64,000 nt of DNA, from NCBI RefSeq assembly GCF_041154485.1, contig NZ_AP028669.1:372001-436000 (forward strand). The letters run 5' to 3'. Of the stretch, positions 52,872 to 61,743 are shown in pieces (positions within the stretch are counted from its first letter, which is position 1; each line of letters starts with the position of its first letter). The notes under the pieces were generated by a model. The model was not told where the DNA came from and made no database searches. It saw only the letters and a program-made list of their open reading frames with translations. This DNA comes from Variovorax sp. V93 (GTDB lineage Bacteria > Pseudomonadota > Gammaproteobacteria > Burkholderiales > Burkholderiaceae_C). A program made the translations under genes and the position numbers.

Positions 52872-53852
52872 TCAGCGTTTTGCCTCGCGGCTGATGAAAA
52901 TCGCGAGCAAGACAATGCCGCCCTTGATGATCAGTTGCAGATACGGCGACACGCCGATCATGTTAAGCCCGTTGTTCAGCACACCCAGCAGCAGCGCACC
53001 GACCAGCGTGCCCACGATCGCGCCGCGCCCGCCGGCAATCGACGTGCCGCCCATCACCACCGCCGCGATCGCGTCGAGTTCGAAGCCCACGCCCACGCCG
53101 GGCTGGCCGCTGGTCACGCGCGCTGCCTGCACGATGCCGGCGACGGCGGCGGTGAAGCCGCTCAGCGCATACACCAGCAGCTTGTAGCGCGACACGCGCA
53201 CGCCCGAGAGCCGCGTCGCTTCCTCGTTGCCGCCGATGGCATACACGTAGCGGCCGAAGGGTGCCATGTTGAGCAGCACGTACGCCGCGAGGTAGGTGGC
53301 CAGCATGATCAGGATCGGCACCTTGATGCCCGCGAGCACGCCGCCGCCGAGGAAGGCAAACGAGTCGGGCAGTCCGTCGATCGGATAGCCGCCGGTGTAG
53401 ATCAGCGCAATGCCGCGCGCGATGCCCATGGTGGCGAGCGTCACGATGATCGGCGGCATGCGCAGGTAGGCGACGCAGTAGCCATTGAAGAGGCCGATCA
53501 CGACGCCGACCGCGAGCCCGAGCGGCACCGCAAGCATCGGAGGAAGTCCGAACTGAACCATCATCCCCGAGGCCAGCGTGCCGGAGAGCGCCACCACCGC
53601 GCCCACCGAGAGATCGATGCCGCCGGTGAGGATGGCGGCGGTCATGCCGACCGCGATGATCGCGTTGATCGACGACTGCAGTGCGATGTTCTGCAGGTTG
53701 CCCCAGGAGAGAAAGTTGTCGGTTGCGACGATCATGAAGACCGAGATCGCTACCAGTCCTACCAATGGAAGAAAGGCTGTGGAGCGGCGCAGCTGGGTGA
53801 AGAGTCCTCCATCAAGCGCCGGTGGTGTCGGGTGGGTTGCGGTTGCATTCAT
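52872..53852 (-). CDS. Sugar ABC transporter permease, RbsC type
   Basis: A 326-residue permease with about ten helices and the conserved LTGGIDLSVGAVVAL and GGTSIAGGRG segments of ribose/xylose/galactose-type permeases. Start ATG 53852 has GGAG upstream; a longer frame exists in the family C repeat. Third component of the importer; unusually separated from the ATPase gene by the 256-base repeat. Confidence 0.93.
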   Translation of the reverse strand: MNATATHPTPPALDGGLFTQLRRSTAFLPLVGLVAISVFMIVATDNFLSWGNLQNIALQSSINAIIAVGMTAAILTGGIDLSVGAVVALSGTLASGMMVQFGLPPMLAVPLGLAVGVVIGLFNGYCVAYLRMPPIIVTLATMGIARGIALIYTGGYPIDGLPDSFAFLGGGVLAGIKVPILIMLATYLAAYVLLNMAPFGRYVYAIGGNEEATRLSGVRVSRYKLLVYALSGFTAAVAGIVQAARVTSGQPGVGVGFELDAIAAVVMGGTSIAGGRGAIVGTLVGALLLGVLNNGLNMIGVSPYLQLIIKGGIVLLAIFISREAKR

Positions 53853-54158
53853 TTCAGGTGCTCCATGGCGCATTGCTTGAAGATGGGCGCTGTTGTTCAG
53901 GGTGTGTGCACAGGCCACCGGGTACTCCCCTCCGCGAATGTCCCCCGCCTTCGGCTCCTCCTTTATTTCGCTGCGGGGAGCACCCGATGCCCTGCGCACG
54001 ATGGGCGCGGCCGTTGTGCTGGCCGATCAACCGGTGCTCTGAACAACGATCACGTCGATGGGGTGCCTTGCGCAGCGAAATCAAGGAGGAGGCCGAAGGC
54101 CGGGGGACATTCGCGGAGCAAGGTACCCCGTCGGCGGGAGCGCGCCCTGAAGCAACAG
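53853..54158. other. 306-base gap between ATPase and permease genes, filled by family C repeat
   Basis: No coding sequence seen. Almost all of the gap is the long-form repeat (53896-54151); the few remaining bases are the ribosome site side of the permease gene and the end of the ATPase gene. Confidence 0.8.
53896..54151. repeat. Family C repeat, long form with inverted arms
   Basis: A 256-base element with terminal inverted TTCAGGG/CCCTGAA. Long arms at 53920-53975 and 54071-54129 are imperfect inverted complements over about 56 bases (shared core CTCCGCGAATGTCCCCC), around a spacer of about 95 bases. The RNA would form a very long hairpin. The short form at 49990-50062 keeps only the outermost parts. 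No open reading frame of transposase type is inside, so it would have to be mobilised in trans if mobile. Confidence 0.85.
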
Positions 54159-55679
54159 TCATTGCAAGCCTCCAGAAGACGTAGCGTGCCGCATGATGTC
54201 CCCCGAATTGATGGCGTCGCCCTCGAGCGTGGCCACGATGGCGCCGCCCGAGAACACCGCCACGCGGTCGCACATGCCCACGATCTCGGGCAGCTCGCTC
54301 GAGATCATGAGGATGGACTTGCCCTGGCGCGTGAGTTCGCGCATCAGGCCGTAGATCTCGGCCTTGGCGCCCACGTCGATGCCGCGCGTGGGCTCGTCGA
54401 AGATCAGCACTTCGCTCGCGTGGCCGAGCCAGCGCGCGATCACCACCTTCTGCTGGTTGCCGCCCGACAGCGTGGCCACACGCGTCTCGATGCCGGGCAC
54501 CTTCACGCCCACGCGCTTCGAGAGTTCGGTGGCCGACTGCTTTTCCGACCTCTGGCTCACGAGCCCGCCGCGCCTGTGACGGCCGAGGTTGTTCATCGAG
54601 ATGTTGAAGCGGATCGTGAAGTCGGTGATCAGCCCCTCGACCTTGCGGCTCTCGGGCAACAGGCCGATGCCGTTCTCCAGGGCCTCTGTCGGGTCGCTCA
54701 GCCGCACAGGCCGTCCGTTGCGCAGCACCGTCTTGCGGTGCACGCGGTCGGCGCCCATCATGCCCAGCGCGAGCTCGGTGCGGCCCGAACCGACCAGCCC
54801 CGCGAAGCCGAGGATCTCGCCTTCGTGCAGGTCGAAGCTGTTGACCGGACCGCCCCTGGCGAGCTGGATCTCGGGCACTTCGAGCACCTTGCGCCCGCGC
54901 GGCGCGGGCTGCGGCTTGGGCGGAAAGCTGTGCTCGATGCGGCGGCCGACCATCATCTCGACCAGCGCATCCACATTCGTCGCGCCCACCTCCGCATGCC
55001 CTGCATTGGCGCCATCGCGCAGCACGCTGATGCGGTCGCACACCTCGAAGATCTCCTCCAGGTGGTGCGAGATGAAGATCATCGCCACGCCCCTGGCACG
55101 CAGCTCGCGCATGATCTTGAAGAGATGCCCGGCCTCGTTCGGCGTGAGCGTGGCGGTGGGCTCGTCGAGCACCAGCAGCTTGGCGTCGAGCGACAGCGCC
55201 TTGCCAATCTCCACGAACTGCTGCTGCGCCACCGAGAGCCGGCAGATCGGCACGCCGAGGTCGATCTGCACGCCCAGCTCGTCGAAGAGCTGCCGCGCCG
55301 AACGCTTCATCGCGGCCTTGTCCATCAGCCCGAAGCGGTTTGTCAGGTAGCGGCCAAGAAAGATGTTCTCCACCGCATTCAGGTACGGCACCAGGCTGAA
55401 CTCCTGGAAGATGATGCCGATGCCCGCCGCGATCGCATCGTTGTAGCCCGCGAACTTGCGCTCCCTGCCCTCGATGAAGATGCGCCCCTCGTCGGCCTGG
55501 TGGATACCGCCGAGGATCTTCATCAGCGTCGACTTGCCCGCGCCGTTCTCGCCGAGCAGCGCATGCACCTCGCCCTTGCGGATCGAGAGGTCGATGCCCG
55601 AGAGCGCCTTCACGCCCGGAAAGCGCTTGGACACGCCTTCCAGCCGGAGCATCTCTTCTGGTGCGGAGGAGGAGGTCAT
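54159..55679 (-). CDS. Sugar ABC transporter ATPase, RbsA type (two ATPase domains)
   Basis: A 506-residue duplicated ATPase. Domain one: [16 protein letters not shown] and [12 protein letters not shown]. Domain two: degenerate Walker [10 protein letters not shown], signature LSGGNQQK and [12 protein letters not shown]. The degenerate second Walker A is normal in RbsA/MglA/XylG proteins. It powers the sugar or polyol importer. ATG 55679, 12 bases after the binding protein stop. Confidence 0.93.
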   Translation of the reverse strand: MTSSSAPEEMLRLEGVSKRFPGVKALSGIDLSIRKGEVHALLGENGAGKSTLMKILGGIHQADEGRIFIEGRERKFAGYNDAIAAGIGIIFQEFSLVPYLNAVENIFLGRYLTNRFGLMDKAAMKRSARQLFDELGVQIDLGVPICRLSVAQQQFVEIGKALSLDAKLLVLDEPTATLTPNEAGHLFKIMRELRARGVAMIFISHHLEEIFEVCDRISVLRDGANAGHAEVGATNVDALVEMMVGRRIEHSFPPKPQPAPRGRKVLEVPEIQLARGGPVNSFDLHEGEILGFAGLVGSGRTELALGMMGADRVHRKTVLRNGRPVRLSDPTEALENGIGLLPESRKVEGLITDFTIRFNISMNNLGRHRRGGLVSQRSEKQSATELSKRVGVKVPGIETRVATLSGGNQQKVVIARWLGHASEVLIFDEPTRGIDVGAKAEIYGLMRELTRQGKSILMISSELPEIVGMCDRVAVFSGGAIVATLEGDAINSGDIMRHATSSGGLQ

Positions 55680-55691
55680 GGCCCGCGCCGA

Positions 55692-56612
55692 TTACCAGGT
55701 GAAGGTCTTCGCGCCCTCGGCGTCGATCAGCTTCACGTCCACCGGCACGGCGGCCGGCACGTTGGCGCCCCACTTCCTGGCAAGCGCGATGCCGATGGCC
55801 AGGCGGATCTGGTCGCGCGGGTACTGCGCGGTGGTGGCGATGAACTTCGAGCCCGGCTTCTGCATTGCCTTGATGGCCTCGGGCGCGCCGTCCACGCTCG
55901 CGAGCTTCACGTCCTTGCCGCTGGCCTCGATGGCCGCCAGCGCGCCCATCGAGCCGCCGTCGTTCACGCTGAAGATGCCCTTCAGGTCCTTGTTGGCCTG
56001 CAGGATGTTCTCGGTGACGGTGAGCGCGGTGGCGCGCTCCTGCTTGCCGTTCTGCGTGCTGACCACCTTGATGCCGGGGTACTTGGCGAGCGCTTCGCGG
56101 CAGCCCTTCACGCGCTCCAGGATCGGCACCACCGGAATGCCGTCGAGGATCGCCACGTCGCCTTTCTCGCCGATGCTCTTGGCAAGGTATTCGCAGGCGA
56201 GCCGGCCGGCGTCGGTGTTCTTCGAGCCGACGAAGGAATCGACCGGGCCCTGCGCGTTGGCATCCACCGCCACCACGATCAGCCCCGCCTTCTTGGCCGA
56301 GCGCACGGCCGACTGCACACCGGTGGAGTCGGTCGGGTTCAGCAGCAGGATGTCGATCTTCTTCTGGATCATGTCCTCCACGTCGCCGATCTGCTTGGCC
56401 ACGTCGTGCCGCGCGTCGGTGGTGACCACCGTCGCGCCGATGCTGGCCGCGGCTTCCTCGAGCGCCTGCTTCATCGTCACGAAGTAGGGGTTGTTGAGCT
56501 CCTGGAAGGTCATGCCGATGCGCAGCGGCTGCTTCGGTGCCTGCGCCTGGGCGGCAGAGGCGCCGCAGACCAGCGCGGCGGTGAGGGCGGTGGCTTTGAG
56601 GATGTTCTTCAT
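55692..56612 (-). CDS. Sugar ABC transporter periplasmic binding protein, RbsB type
   Basis: A 306-residue periplasmic protein with a Sec signal (cleavage near AAQA-Q, about residue 24) and the RbsB-type two-lobe fold. First gene of the polyol operon. Likely the specificity determinant for a small sugar or polyol. Regulated probably by the AraC gene upstream. Confidence 0.92.
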   Translation of the reverse strand: MKNILKATALTAALVCGASAAQAQAPKQPLRIGMTFQELNNPYFVTMKQALEEAAASIGATVVTTDARHDVAKQIGDVEDMIQKKIDILLLNPTDSTGVQSAVRSAKKAGLIVVAVDANAQGPVDSFVGSKNTDAGRLACEYLAKSIGEKGDVAILDGIPVVPILERVKGCREALAKYPGIKVVSTQNGKQERATALTVTENILQANKDLKGIFSVNDGGSMGALAAIEASGKDVKLASVDGAPEAIKAMQKPGSKFIATTAQYPRDQIRLAIGIALARKWGANVPAAVPVDVKLIDAEGAKTFTW

Positions 56613-56722
56613 GGTGGCTGTCTCCTTGAGGTTGTCTCTGTTTGAAAAACGCTGGCAAAGGGTCGCCCTGCGCGGCGCCTGTGCGCCGCGCCAGAAACGA
56701 CGCGGGGGAACTCGGGGACGCG

Positions 56723-57613
56723 CTAAGGCGGACTGGCGGCGCGCGATGCGGCGGCCTGCATGCGATGAAAACTGCGGAACTTGCTCGGCGGCATGCGCTT
56801 GTGCAGCAGGAACTGCCGGTTGAAGTTCGACACGTTGTTGAAGCCCACGTCCATGCAGACGTCGAGCACCGGCTTCTCGCTGCTGGTGAGAAGCTCGCAG
56901 GCCCGGCTGATGCGCAGCCGGTTCACGTAGCGCACGAACGATTGGCCCGTGTGCTTGCGGAACGATCGCGAGAACGCGCTCGGGCTCTGGCCCACCAGCT
57001 CGGCCAGCATCGGCTCGCGCAGGTCGTCGCCGAGGTTGGCCGCGATGTGCGCCAGCACGTTGTTGATGGCGTGCGACATGAAGGCCTTGGGGTCGGGCTT
57101 GAACGCCGGGCTCGCGAGCCGCTGGCGGTCCTGGCTGTCCACCAGCAGTTCGAGCAGCGAGAGCAGCAGGATCACGCGGCGCAGACCGCGCGCCTCGAGC
57201 AGCGACTCCATGATCGGCTTGGCGGCAGCGGCGGTTTCGGCCGAGAACAGCAGGCCCGAGCCCGATTCGGCCAGCAGCGGCGCGATGCGCTCGAACTCGG
57301 GAAAGGTGGCCGCCATGTTCTTCGCCAGCTGCGCCGGAAACTGGATCACGATGCCGCGCCGCTCCACGCTCTGGCCCGTCGGCACGTCGCTGATCCAGTT
57401 GTGCGGCAGGTCGGGGCCCATGAGTACGAGGTTGCCGGGCTCGAAGTGGCCGACGTGGTCGCCCACGAAATACACGCCGCGGGTCTCGACGATCAGCTGG
57501 ATTTCGTACTCGGGGTGGAAATGCCAGCGCACCGTGCGATACGGATAGCCGTGCGCCCAGGCGGTGAACGATTCGTCACCGCGGACTTCGACGATTTCCA
57601 GATCGGGTTGCAT
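56723..57613 (-). CDS. AraC-family transcriptional regulator
   Basis: A 296-residue regulator: N-terminal cupin-type sensor domain with HFHPEYEIQLI (about residues 32-42) and C-terminal double helix-turn-helix (about 190-285; AELVGQSPSAFSRSF and VCMDVGFNNVSNFNRQF). AAGGAA precedes ATG 57613. It lies just upstream of, and on the same strand as, the polyol transport operon, so it is the probable activator of this operon. Confidence 0.92.
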   Translation of the reverse strand: MQPDLEIVEVRGDESFTAWAHGYPYRTVRWHFHPEYEIQLIVETRGVYFVGDHVGHFEPGNLVLMGPDLPHNWISDVPTGQSVERRGIVIQFPAQLAKNMAATFPEFERIAPLLAESGSGLLFSAETAAAAKPIMESLLEARGLRRVILLLSLLELLVDSQDRQRLASPAFKPDPKAFMSHAINNVLAHIAANLGDDLREPMLAELVGQSPSAFSRSFRKHTGQSFVRYVNRLRISRACELLTSSEKPVLDVCMDVGFNNVSNFNRQFLLHKRMPPSKFRSFHRMQAAASRAASPP

Positions 57614-57660
57614 GGACGGTTCCTTTTCCTTGTCTCGGGGCGCACTGTACGAATCGCCCA

Positions 57661-57687
57661 GGGCGCCAACAACCAGAGATGGCGCCC
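57661..57687. promoter_or_regulatory. Perfect dyad upstream of AraC gene
   Basis: GGGCGCCA (57661-57668) and TGGCGCCC (57680-57687) are perfect inverted complements around an 11-base spacer. It sits 48 to 74 bases upstream of the AraC start in the 275-base divergent gap, a good operator position. The binding protein is not known. Confidence 0.5.
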
Positions 57688-57888
57688 GAAATTGATACTT
57701 TTTTGACCTTTGTGCAAGCCTGCCGGCCCAGGCATTGCATCGCAGCAAAGCCCTTTCTCCTCGGGAGAGAGGCCGTGCCGCACGGTGATTGCTGCACTGC
57801 CGCAAGAGCGAACGGCGTGGCGTCAAGAATTCATAGGTGTTTTCCCGCCCCGCGAAGGCCCGGCGGCGGCACGGCACACTCTGGCGCC

Positions 57889-59127
57889 ATGACGAACACC
57901 TCTTCTTCTCTCCCGGCCGCAGGCCCGCTGGCCGGCCTCAAGGTCGTCGAGCTCGGGCAGCTGATCGCCGGGCCTTTCGCGGCGCGCACGCTCGCCGACT
58001 TCGGCGCCGAGGTCATCAAGATCGAGCCGCCTGGCGCGGGCGATCCGCTGCGCAGCTGGCGGCTCCTGAAGGATGGCACCTCGGTGTGGTGGCAGGTGCA
58101 GTCGCGCAACAAGCGTTCGCTCGCGCTCGACCTGCGCCAGGCCGAGGCACAGGCCGTGGTGCGGCAGCTGGCGGCCGAGGCCGACGTGCTGGTCGAGAAC
58201 TTCCGCCCCGGCGCGATGGAAGGCTGGGGCCTCGGCCCCGACGAACTGCTGGCCGCCAACCCCGCGCTCGTGATGCTGCGCATCAGCGGCTACGGCCAGA
58301 TCGGCCCCTACCGCGACCGGCCGGGCTTCGGCGTGGTGGCCGAGGCCATGGGCGGGCTGCGCCACCTCACGGGCGAGCCCGGCCGCGTGCCGGTGCGCGT
58401 GGGCGTGTCGATCGGCGACACGCTGGCCTCGCTGCATGGCGTGATCGGCGTGCTGATGGCAATGCAGCACCGCCATGCCACCGTCAGCGCCGAGTATCCG
58501 AAGGGCCGCGGCCAAGTGGTCGACGTGGCGCTCTACGAGGCGGTCTTCAACTGCATGGAGAGCCTGCTGCCCGAGTACGGCGCGTTCGGCGCGGTGCGCG
58601 AGGCGGCCGGCAGCGCGCTGCCCGGCATCGCGCCGACCAACGCCTACCGCTGCGCCGACGGCGGCTACGCCATCGTCGCGGGCAATGGCGACAGCATCTT
58701 CCGCCGGCTGATGGAATGCATCGGCCGGCCCGACCTTGCGGCCGATCCGTCATTGGCCGGCAACACGGGCCGGGTGGCGCAGGTGGAAATGCTCGATGCC
58801 GCGATCGGCGACTGGACCGCGGGCCGCACGGTGGACGAGGTGCTGGCCGCACTCGATGCGGCGCAGGTGCCGGCCGGCCGCATCTACACCATTGCCGACA
58901 TCGCGGCCGACCCGCACTACGCCGCGCGCGGCATGTTGCAGCAGGTGCGCATGCCCGACGGCAGCGCGCTCGCGGTGCCGGGCTTCGTGCCCAAGCTGTC
59001 GCTCACGCCGGCCAGCCACCGGCGCAATGCGCCGGCGCTGGGCGCGGACACCGACGCAGTCCTGAAGGAGATCGGCCTCAAAGCGGAGCAGATCGCCGCG
59101 CTGCATGCGCGCGGGATCGTCGGCTGA
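57889..59127 (+). CDS. Class III (CaiB/BaiF) CoA-transferase
   Basis: A 412-residue CoA-transferase of family III. N-terminal LAGLKVVELGQLIAGPFAAR and the VGVSIGDTLASLHG region with Asp177 (candidate catalytic Asp) are typical. It transfers CoA between acyl groups; substrates unknown. ATG 57889 chosen because family sequences start around AGLKVVEL; the open frame extends upstream without conservation. Divergent from the AraC gene and convergent with the acyl-CoA-binding protein gene. Confidence 0.9.
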   Translation: MTNTSSSLPAAGPLAGLKVVELGQLIAGPFAARTLADFGAEVIKIEPPGAGDPLRSWRLLKDGTSVWWQVQSRNKRSLALDLRQAEAQAVVRQLAAEADVLVENFRPGAMEGWGLGPDELLAANPALVMLRISGYGQIGPYRDRPGFGVVAEAMGGLRHLTGEPGRVPVRVGVSIGDTLASLHGVIGVLMAMQHRHATVSAEYPKGRGQVVDVALYEAVFNCMESLLPEYGAFGAVREAAGSALPGIAPTNAYRCADGGYAIVAGNGDSIFRRLMECIGRPDLAADPSLAGNTGRVAQVEMLDAAIGDWTAGRTVDEVLAALDAAQVPAGRIYTIADIAADPHYAARGMLQQVRMPDGSALAVPGFVPKLSLTPASHRRNAPALGADTDAVLKEIGLKAEQIAALHARGIVG

Positions 59128-59137
59128 GCGCTGCGGG

Positions 59138-59395
59138 TCAGGCGCGAAGCGACTCGATCAGGTCGATGTACTTCTGCTTCGCCTCGTCGGCGCTCAGGCC
59201 CTTTTGCGCGGTCCAGGCATCCCACTTGGCGCGCGCCACGATGTCGCTGAAGCTCGGCTTCTTGGCGGTGTTGTCGCCTTCGGTGGCCTGCTTGAAGAGG
59301 CCGTAGATCTTGAGCAGCGTGGGGTTGTCGGGGCGCTCCGGCAGCAGCTTGGATTTGGCCTGGGCGGCTTCGAAGAGGGCGTTGAGGTCGGACAT
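59138..59395 (-). CDS. Acyl-CoA-binding protein (ACBP)
   Basis: An 85-residue ACBP: four-helix bundle pattern with LLKIYGLFKQATEGDN and ARAKWDAWTAQKGLS, holding the conserved Tyr, Lys and Trp of the acyl-CoA site. It buffers long-chain acyl-CoA. ATG 59395 chosen since family proteins start close to this point. Confidence 0.92.
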   Translation of the reverse strand: MSDLNALFEAAQAKSKLLPERPDNPTLLKIYGLFKQATEGDNTAKKPSFSDIVARAKWDAWTAQKGLSADEAKQKYIDLIESLRA

Positions 59396-59466
59396 GGCGG
59401 TCGGAGTGGAAAAGCGGGAAACCCGCATCTTAAAGTGCGCGGTACCCGTGGGTACCAACGCGCGGC

Positions 59467-60306
59467 TCAGTCCGTCAGGCCGGCGCGCGCCAGTTCGACG
59501 TCGAGCCGTTCCTTGGCATCCGCCGGCTTCAGCGCGGCGGCCTTCTCGTAGAGCTGCGTGGCCTCGCCCAGGCGCGCATCGCCGTGCAGCATGAGCAGCG
59601 CGCGGCCGTATTCCATGAGCGCGCTCGGCGAATGGGGATGCAGCTCCAGGCCGCGCTCGAACAGCTCGACCGACATTTCGGCGCGCACGCCGTAGGTCAT
59701 GCGGCCGACCAGCGCGCCCACCTTGTCGATCACCTCGGCGTGGAAGGCGGCCAGCGCGATGTGCGCATCGGCATGCTGCGGCTGCAGCTCGATCACGCGC
59801 TCGAGTGCCCCCTTGAGCTTGCTGCCGAGGCCCTGCGCCAGCGCGCGCGCCACGCTGATGCCCTGGCTGTAGCGCCCGAGCGCATAGGCCTGCCAGTAGA
59901 GCGCGTGGCAGTTGTCGGGCTCGGCGCTGGCCTGAACGGCGGCGCGTTCGATGACCTGCCGGAACATCGAAAGCCGGACTGATTCGCGCGGCTCCAGGTA
60001 GTTGGCATAAACGGCGGTGGCCTGGTTGGCCAGCACCAGGCCCTCCGGGCCGTGCGCCAGGCCGAGCGCGGCGGCGCGCTCGAACTCGCCGTTGTGATAG
60101 AGCGCCCAGCCATCGGCCAGCGGATGTCCGCTCGGCGGGGGCGGCAGGGCGTGGCCGGCGTGCAGCCGGGGCCAGTGCCGCAGCAGGCTGTGCGCGTCAT
60201 AGCGCGGCAGGTCGGCGTAGGGCAGCGGTGTCCAGGATTGCGCAGCAGCCGCGGCAACCGGGCTGGCGGACATCAGCGAGAGCGGCTTGAAATCTGGATG
60301 GGACAT
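59467..60306 (-). CDS. TPR-type tetratricopeptide protein
   Basis: A 279-residue, Ala-rich alpha-helical protein whose residues about 150-270 fit tetratricopeptide helices (ADAHIALAAFHAEV, SALMEYGRALLML, EATQLYEKAAALKP). It starts four bases after the TetR gene ends, so it is in the same operon. No enzymatic motif. Perhaps a scaffold protein. Confidence 0.75.
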   Translation of the reverse strand: MSHPDFKPLSLMSASPVAAAAAQSWTPLPYADLPRYDAHSLLRHWPRLHAGHALPPPPSGHPLADGWALYHNGEFERAAALGLAHGPEGLVLANQATAVYANYLEPRESVRLSMFRQVIERAAVQASAEPDNCHALYWQAYALGRYSQGISVARALAQGLGSKLKGALERVIELQPQHADAHIALAAFHAEVIDKVGALVGRMTYGVRAEMSVELFERGLELHPHSPSALMEYGRALLMLHGDARLGEATQLYEKAAALKPADAKERLDVELARAGLTD

Positions 60307-60310
60307 GGCG

Positions 60311-61024
60311 TTAGCGGGCCTCGGCTGCCAAATCGGCGGCGGCCTCCGCAGGCCGCACGCTTGCGGGATCATCGCCGCTGTAGGCGTTGCTCAGTGTCAG
60401 CAAATGCCGCCGCTGCTCGCCTTCGAGGTACGGCGCGAGCAGGTGCAGCGTGTGCTGGCCGCCGCGCATCAGCGCGCCCTGGGCGTGGGCCGGTTCGAGC
60501 GCCTCGCGCGGATTGCGCACGTACTCGTAGCTGAGCCAGTAGGTCAGCACCACCACCATGCTCTGGGCGAGGGTGTCGACCTCGTGCACGTCGATGTCCA
60601 GGTGGCCGGCCCGGCTCAGCCCCGCGATCAGCATGCGGATGGCGCGCGTCTTGTTCTTGAGCACCAGCTGGAACTGCGTTTCCAGGTGCCGGTTCTTGCT
60701 CAGCAGGTCGTTCAGGTCGCGGTAGAGGAAGCGGTATCGCCAGATCAGCTCGAACAGGCTGTGCATGAAGAACCAGGCGTCTTCCACATCGTGCACGCCT
60801 TCGCTGGCATGCAGCAGCTCGTTGAGCTCGGCCTCGTAGCCTTCGTAGAGCTTGTTGATCAGCTCTTCCTTGGCGGGGTAGTGGTAGTAGAGGTTGCCGG
60901 GGCTGATGTTGAGCTCGCCCGCCACCAGCGTGGTGGAGACGTTCGGCTCGCCGAAGCGGTTGAACAGCTCGAGTGCGGCTTCGAGGATGCGTTGCGCTGT
61001 GCGGCGTGGCGCCTTCTTGGCCAT
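60311..61024 (-). CDS. TetR-family transcriptional regulator
   Basis: A 237-residue TetR-type protein: helix-turn-helix in residues about 10-60 (ILEAALELFNRFGEPNVSTT and GNLYYHYPAKEELI) and a long ligand-binding domain with an Arg/Tyr-rich middle. Gene lies upstream of the TPR gene on the same strand. Context of PHA and acyl-CoA genes suggests lipid-related control, but the target is not shown. Confidence 0.9.
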   Translation of the reverse strand: MAKKAPRRTAQRILEAALELFNRFGEPNVSTTLVAGELNISPGNLYYHYPAKEELINKLYEGYEAELNELLHASEGVHDVEDAWFFMHSLFELIWRYRFLYRDLNDLLSKNRHLETQFQLVLKNKTRAIRMLIAGLSRAGHLDIDVHEVDTLAQSMVVVLTYWLSYEYVRNPREALEPAHAQGALMRGGQHTLHLLAPYLEGEQRRHLLTLSNAYSGDDPASVRPAEAAADLAAEAR

Positions 61025-61098
61025 GTCAGTCCCCGTTTTTTATCTCTTGGGGACACTCTAGCCTATGTGCACTGCACCATGAATGCGCCAGCGCAATG

Positions 61099-61133
61099 TT
61101 TTGCGGCGGCGCGCGTTGTGCACCGCCGCAAAA
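61099..61133. repeat. Perfect inverted repeat between TetR and phasin genes
   Basis: TTTTGCGGCGG (61099-61109) and CCGCCGCAAAA (61123-61133) are exact inverted complements around a 13-base spacer. It lies after the phasin gene on the minus strand and before the TetR start. The T/A runs are outside the stem in the reverse of terminator order, so an operator or stability hairpin is more likely. Confidence 0.6.
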
Positions 61134-61154
61134 ATGGGCCCGGAGGGAGAGCTT

Positions 61155-61661
61155 TCAGCCCGCCTTGGGGCTGCGCCGCACGGTCTTCTTGGTGGCGGCC
61201 GCGGGTGCTGCGCTGCGGCCCGCCGTCTTGCGGGTGGTGGTGGTGCGCCCCGCAGCCGCGGTGGGCTTGCCCGGCCGGTGATGCAGCTCGGCCTCGAGCG
61301 CGGCCACGCGGGCCTGCAGCGCGGCGTGCTCGGCGGCCGAGGGGATGCCCAGCTTTTCGAGCGCGCGCGCCACGCGCTCCTCGAAGATGTTCTCGAGCTT
61401 GCCCCACTGGCCCGCCGCCTTGGTGCCGAACTCGCTCGCGAAACCGGCCATGCGCGTCTGCGCCTGCGCCAGGGTTTCCTCGGCGGCCTGCTGGGTCTTC
61501 TTCTGCAGGCCGGCGCCGTCCTTCACCAGCGCCTCGAAGGCCTTGCTGCCTTCCTGCTGCATTTTGGCGAAGGCGCCCAGCCCCGCAAGCCAGATCTGCT
61601 GGGCCGAATCCTTGATGCGGTCCGAGCCCTTGGTGCCGTGGTCGTCGTCCTGGGTAGCCAT
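61155..61661 (-). CDS. Phasin-like PHA granule-associated protein
   Basis: A 168-residue phasin of the PhaF/PhaI type: an amphipathic helical phasin domain (about 15-125; QIWLAGLGAFAKMQQEG motif) and a Lys/Ala/Pro/Thr-rich basic tail (about 130-168) that may bind DNA, as in AlgP/PhaF tails. It would coat polyhydroxyalkanoate granules. The tail has KPTAA and KTAGR units. Confidence 0.88.
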   Translation of the reverse strand: MATQDDDHGTKGSDRIKDSAQQIWLAGLGAFAKMQQEGSKAFEALVKDGAGLQKKTQQAAEETLAQAQTRMAGFASEFGTKAAGQWGKLENIFEERVARALEKLGIPSAAEHAALQARVAALEAELHHRPGKPTAAAGRTTTTRKTAGRSAAPAAATKKTVRRSPKAG

Positions 61662-61743
61662 GCGAATGTTCCTGTGAATACCAACGAGCGACTCTAGCCG
61701 CTCGGCCCGCTCGTTTTTAGAGCTTTGTATCTACCGCCAGGCG

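Noticed and set aside
53896..54151. Family C long element as an insertion sequence
   Set aside because: No transposase frame and no visible target duplication; only a non-autonomous repeat can be supported.
58324..58365. CoA-transferase thought to lack the catalytic Asp because the usual GYD-like segment reads GFG
   Set aside because: The Asp used by family III transferases lies in the later VGVSIGD segment (Asp177), which is present, so no inactivation is claimed.
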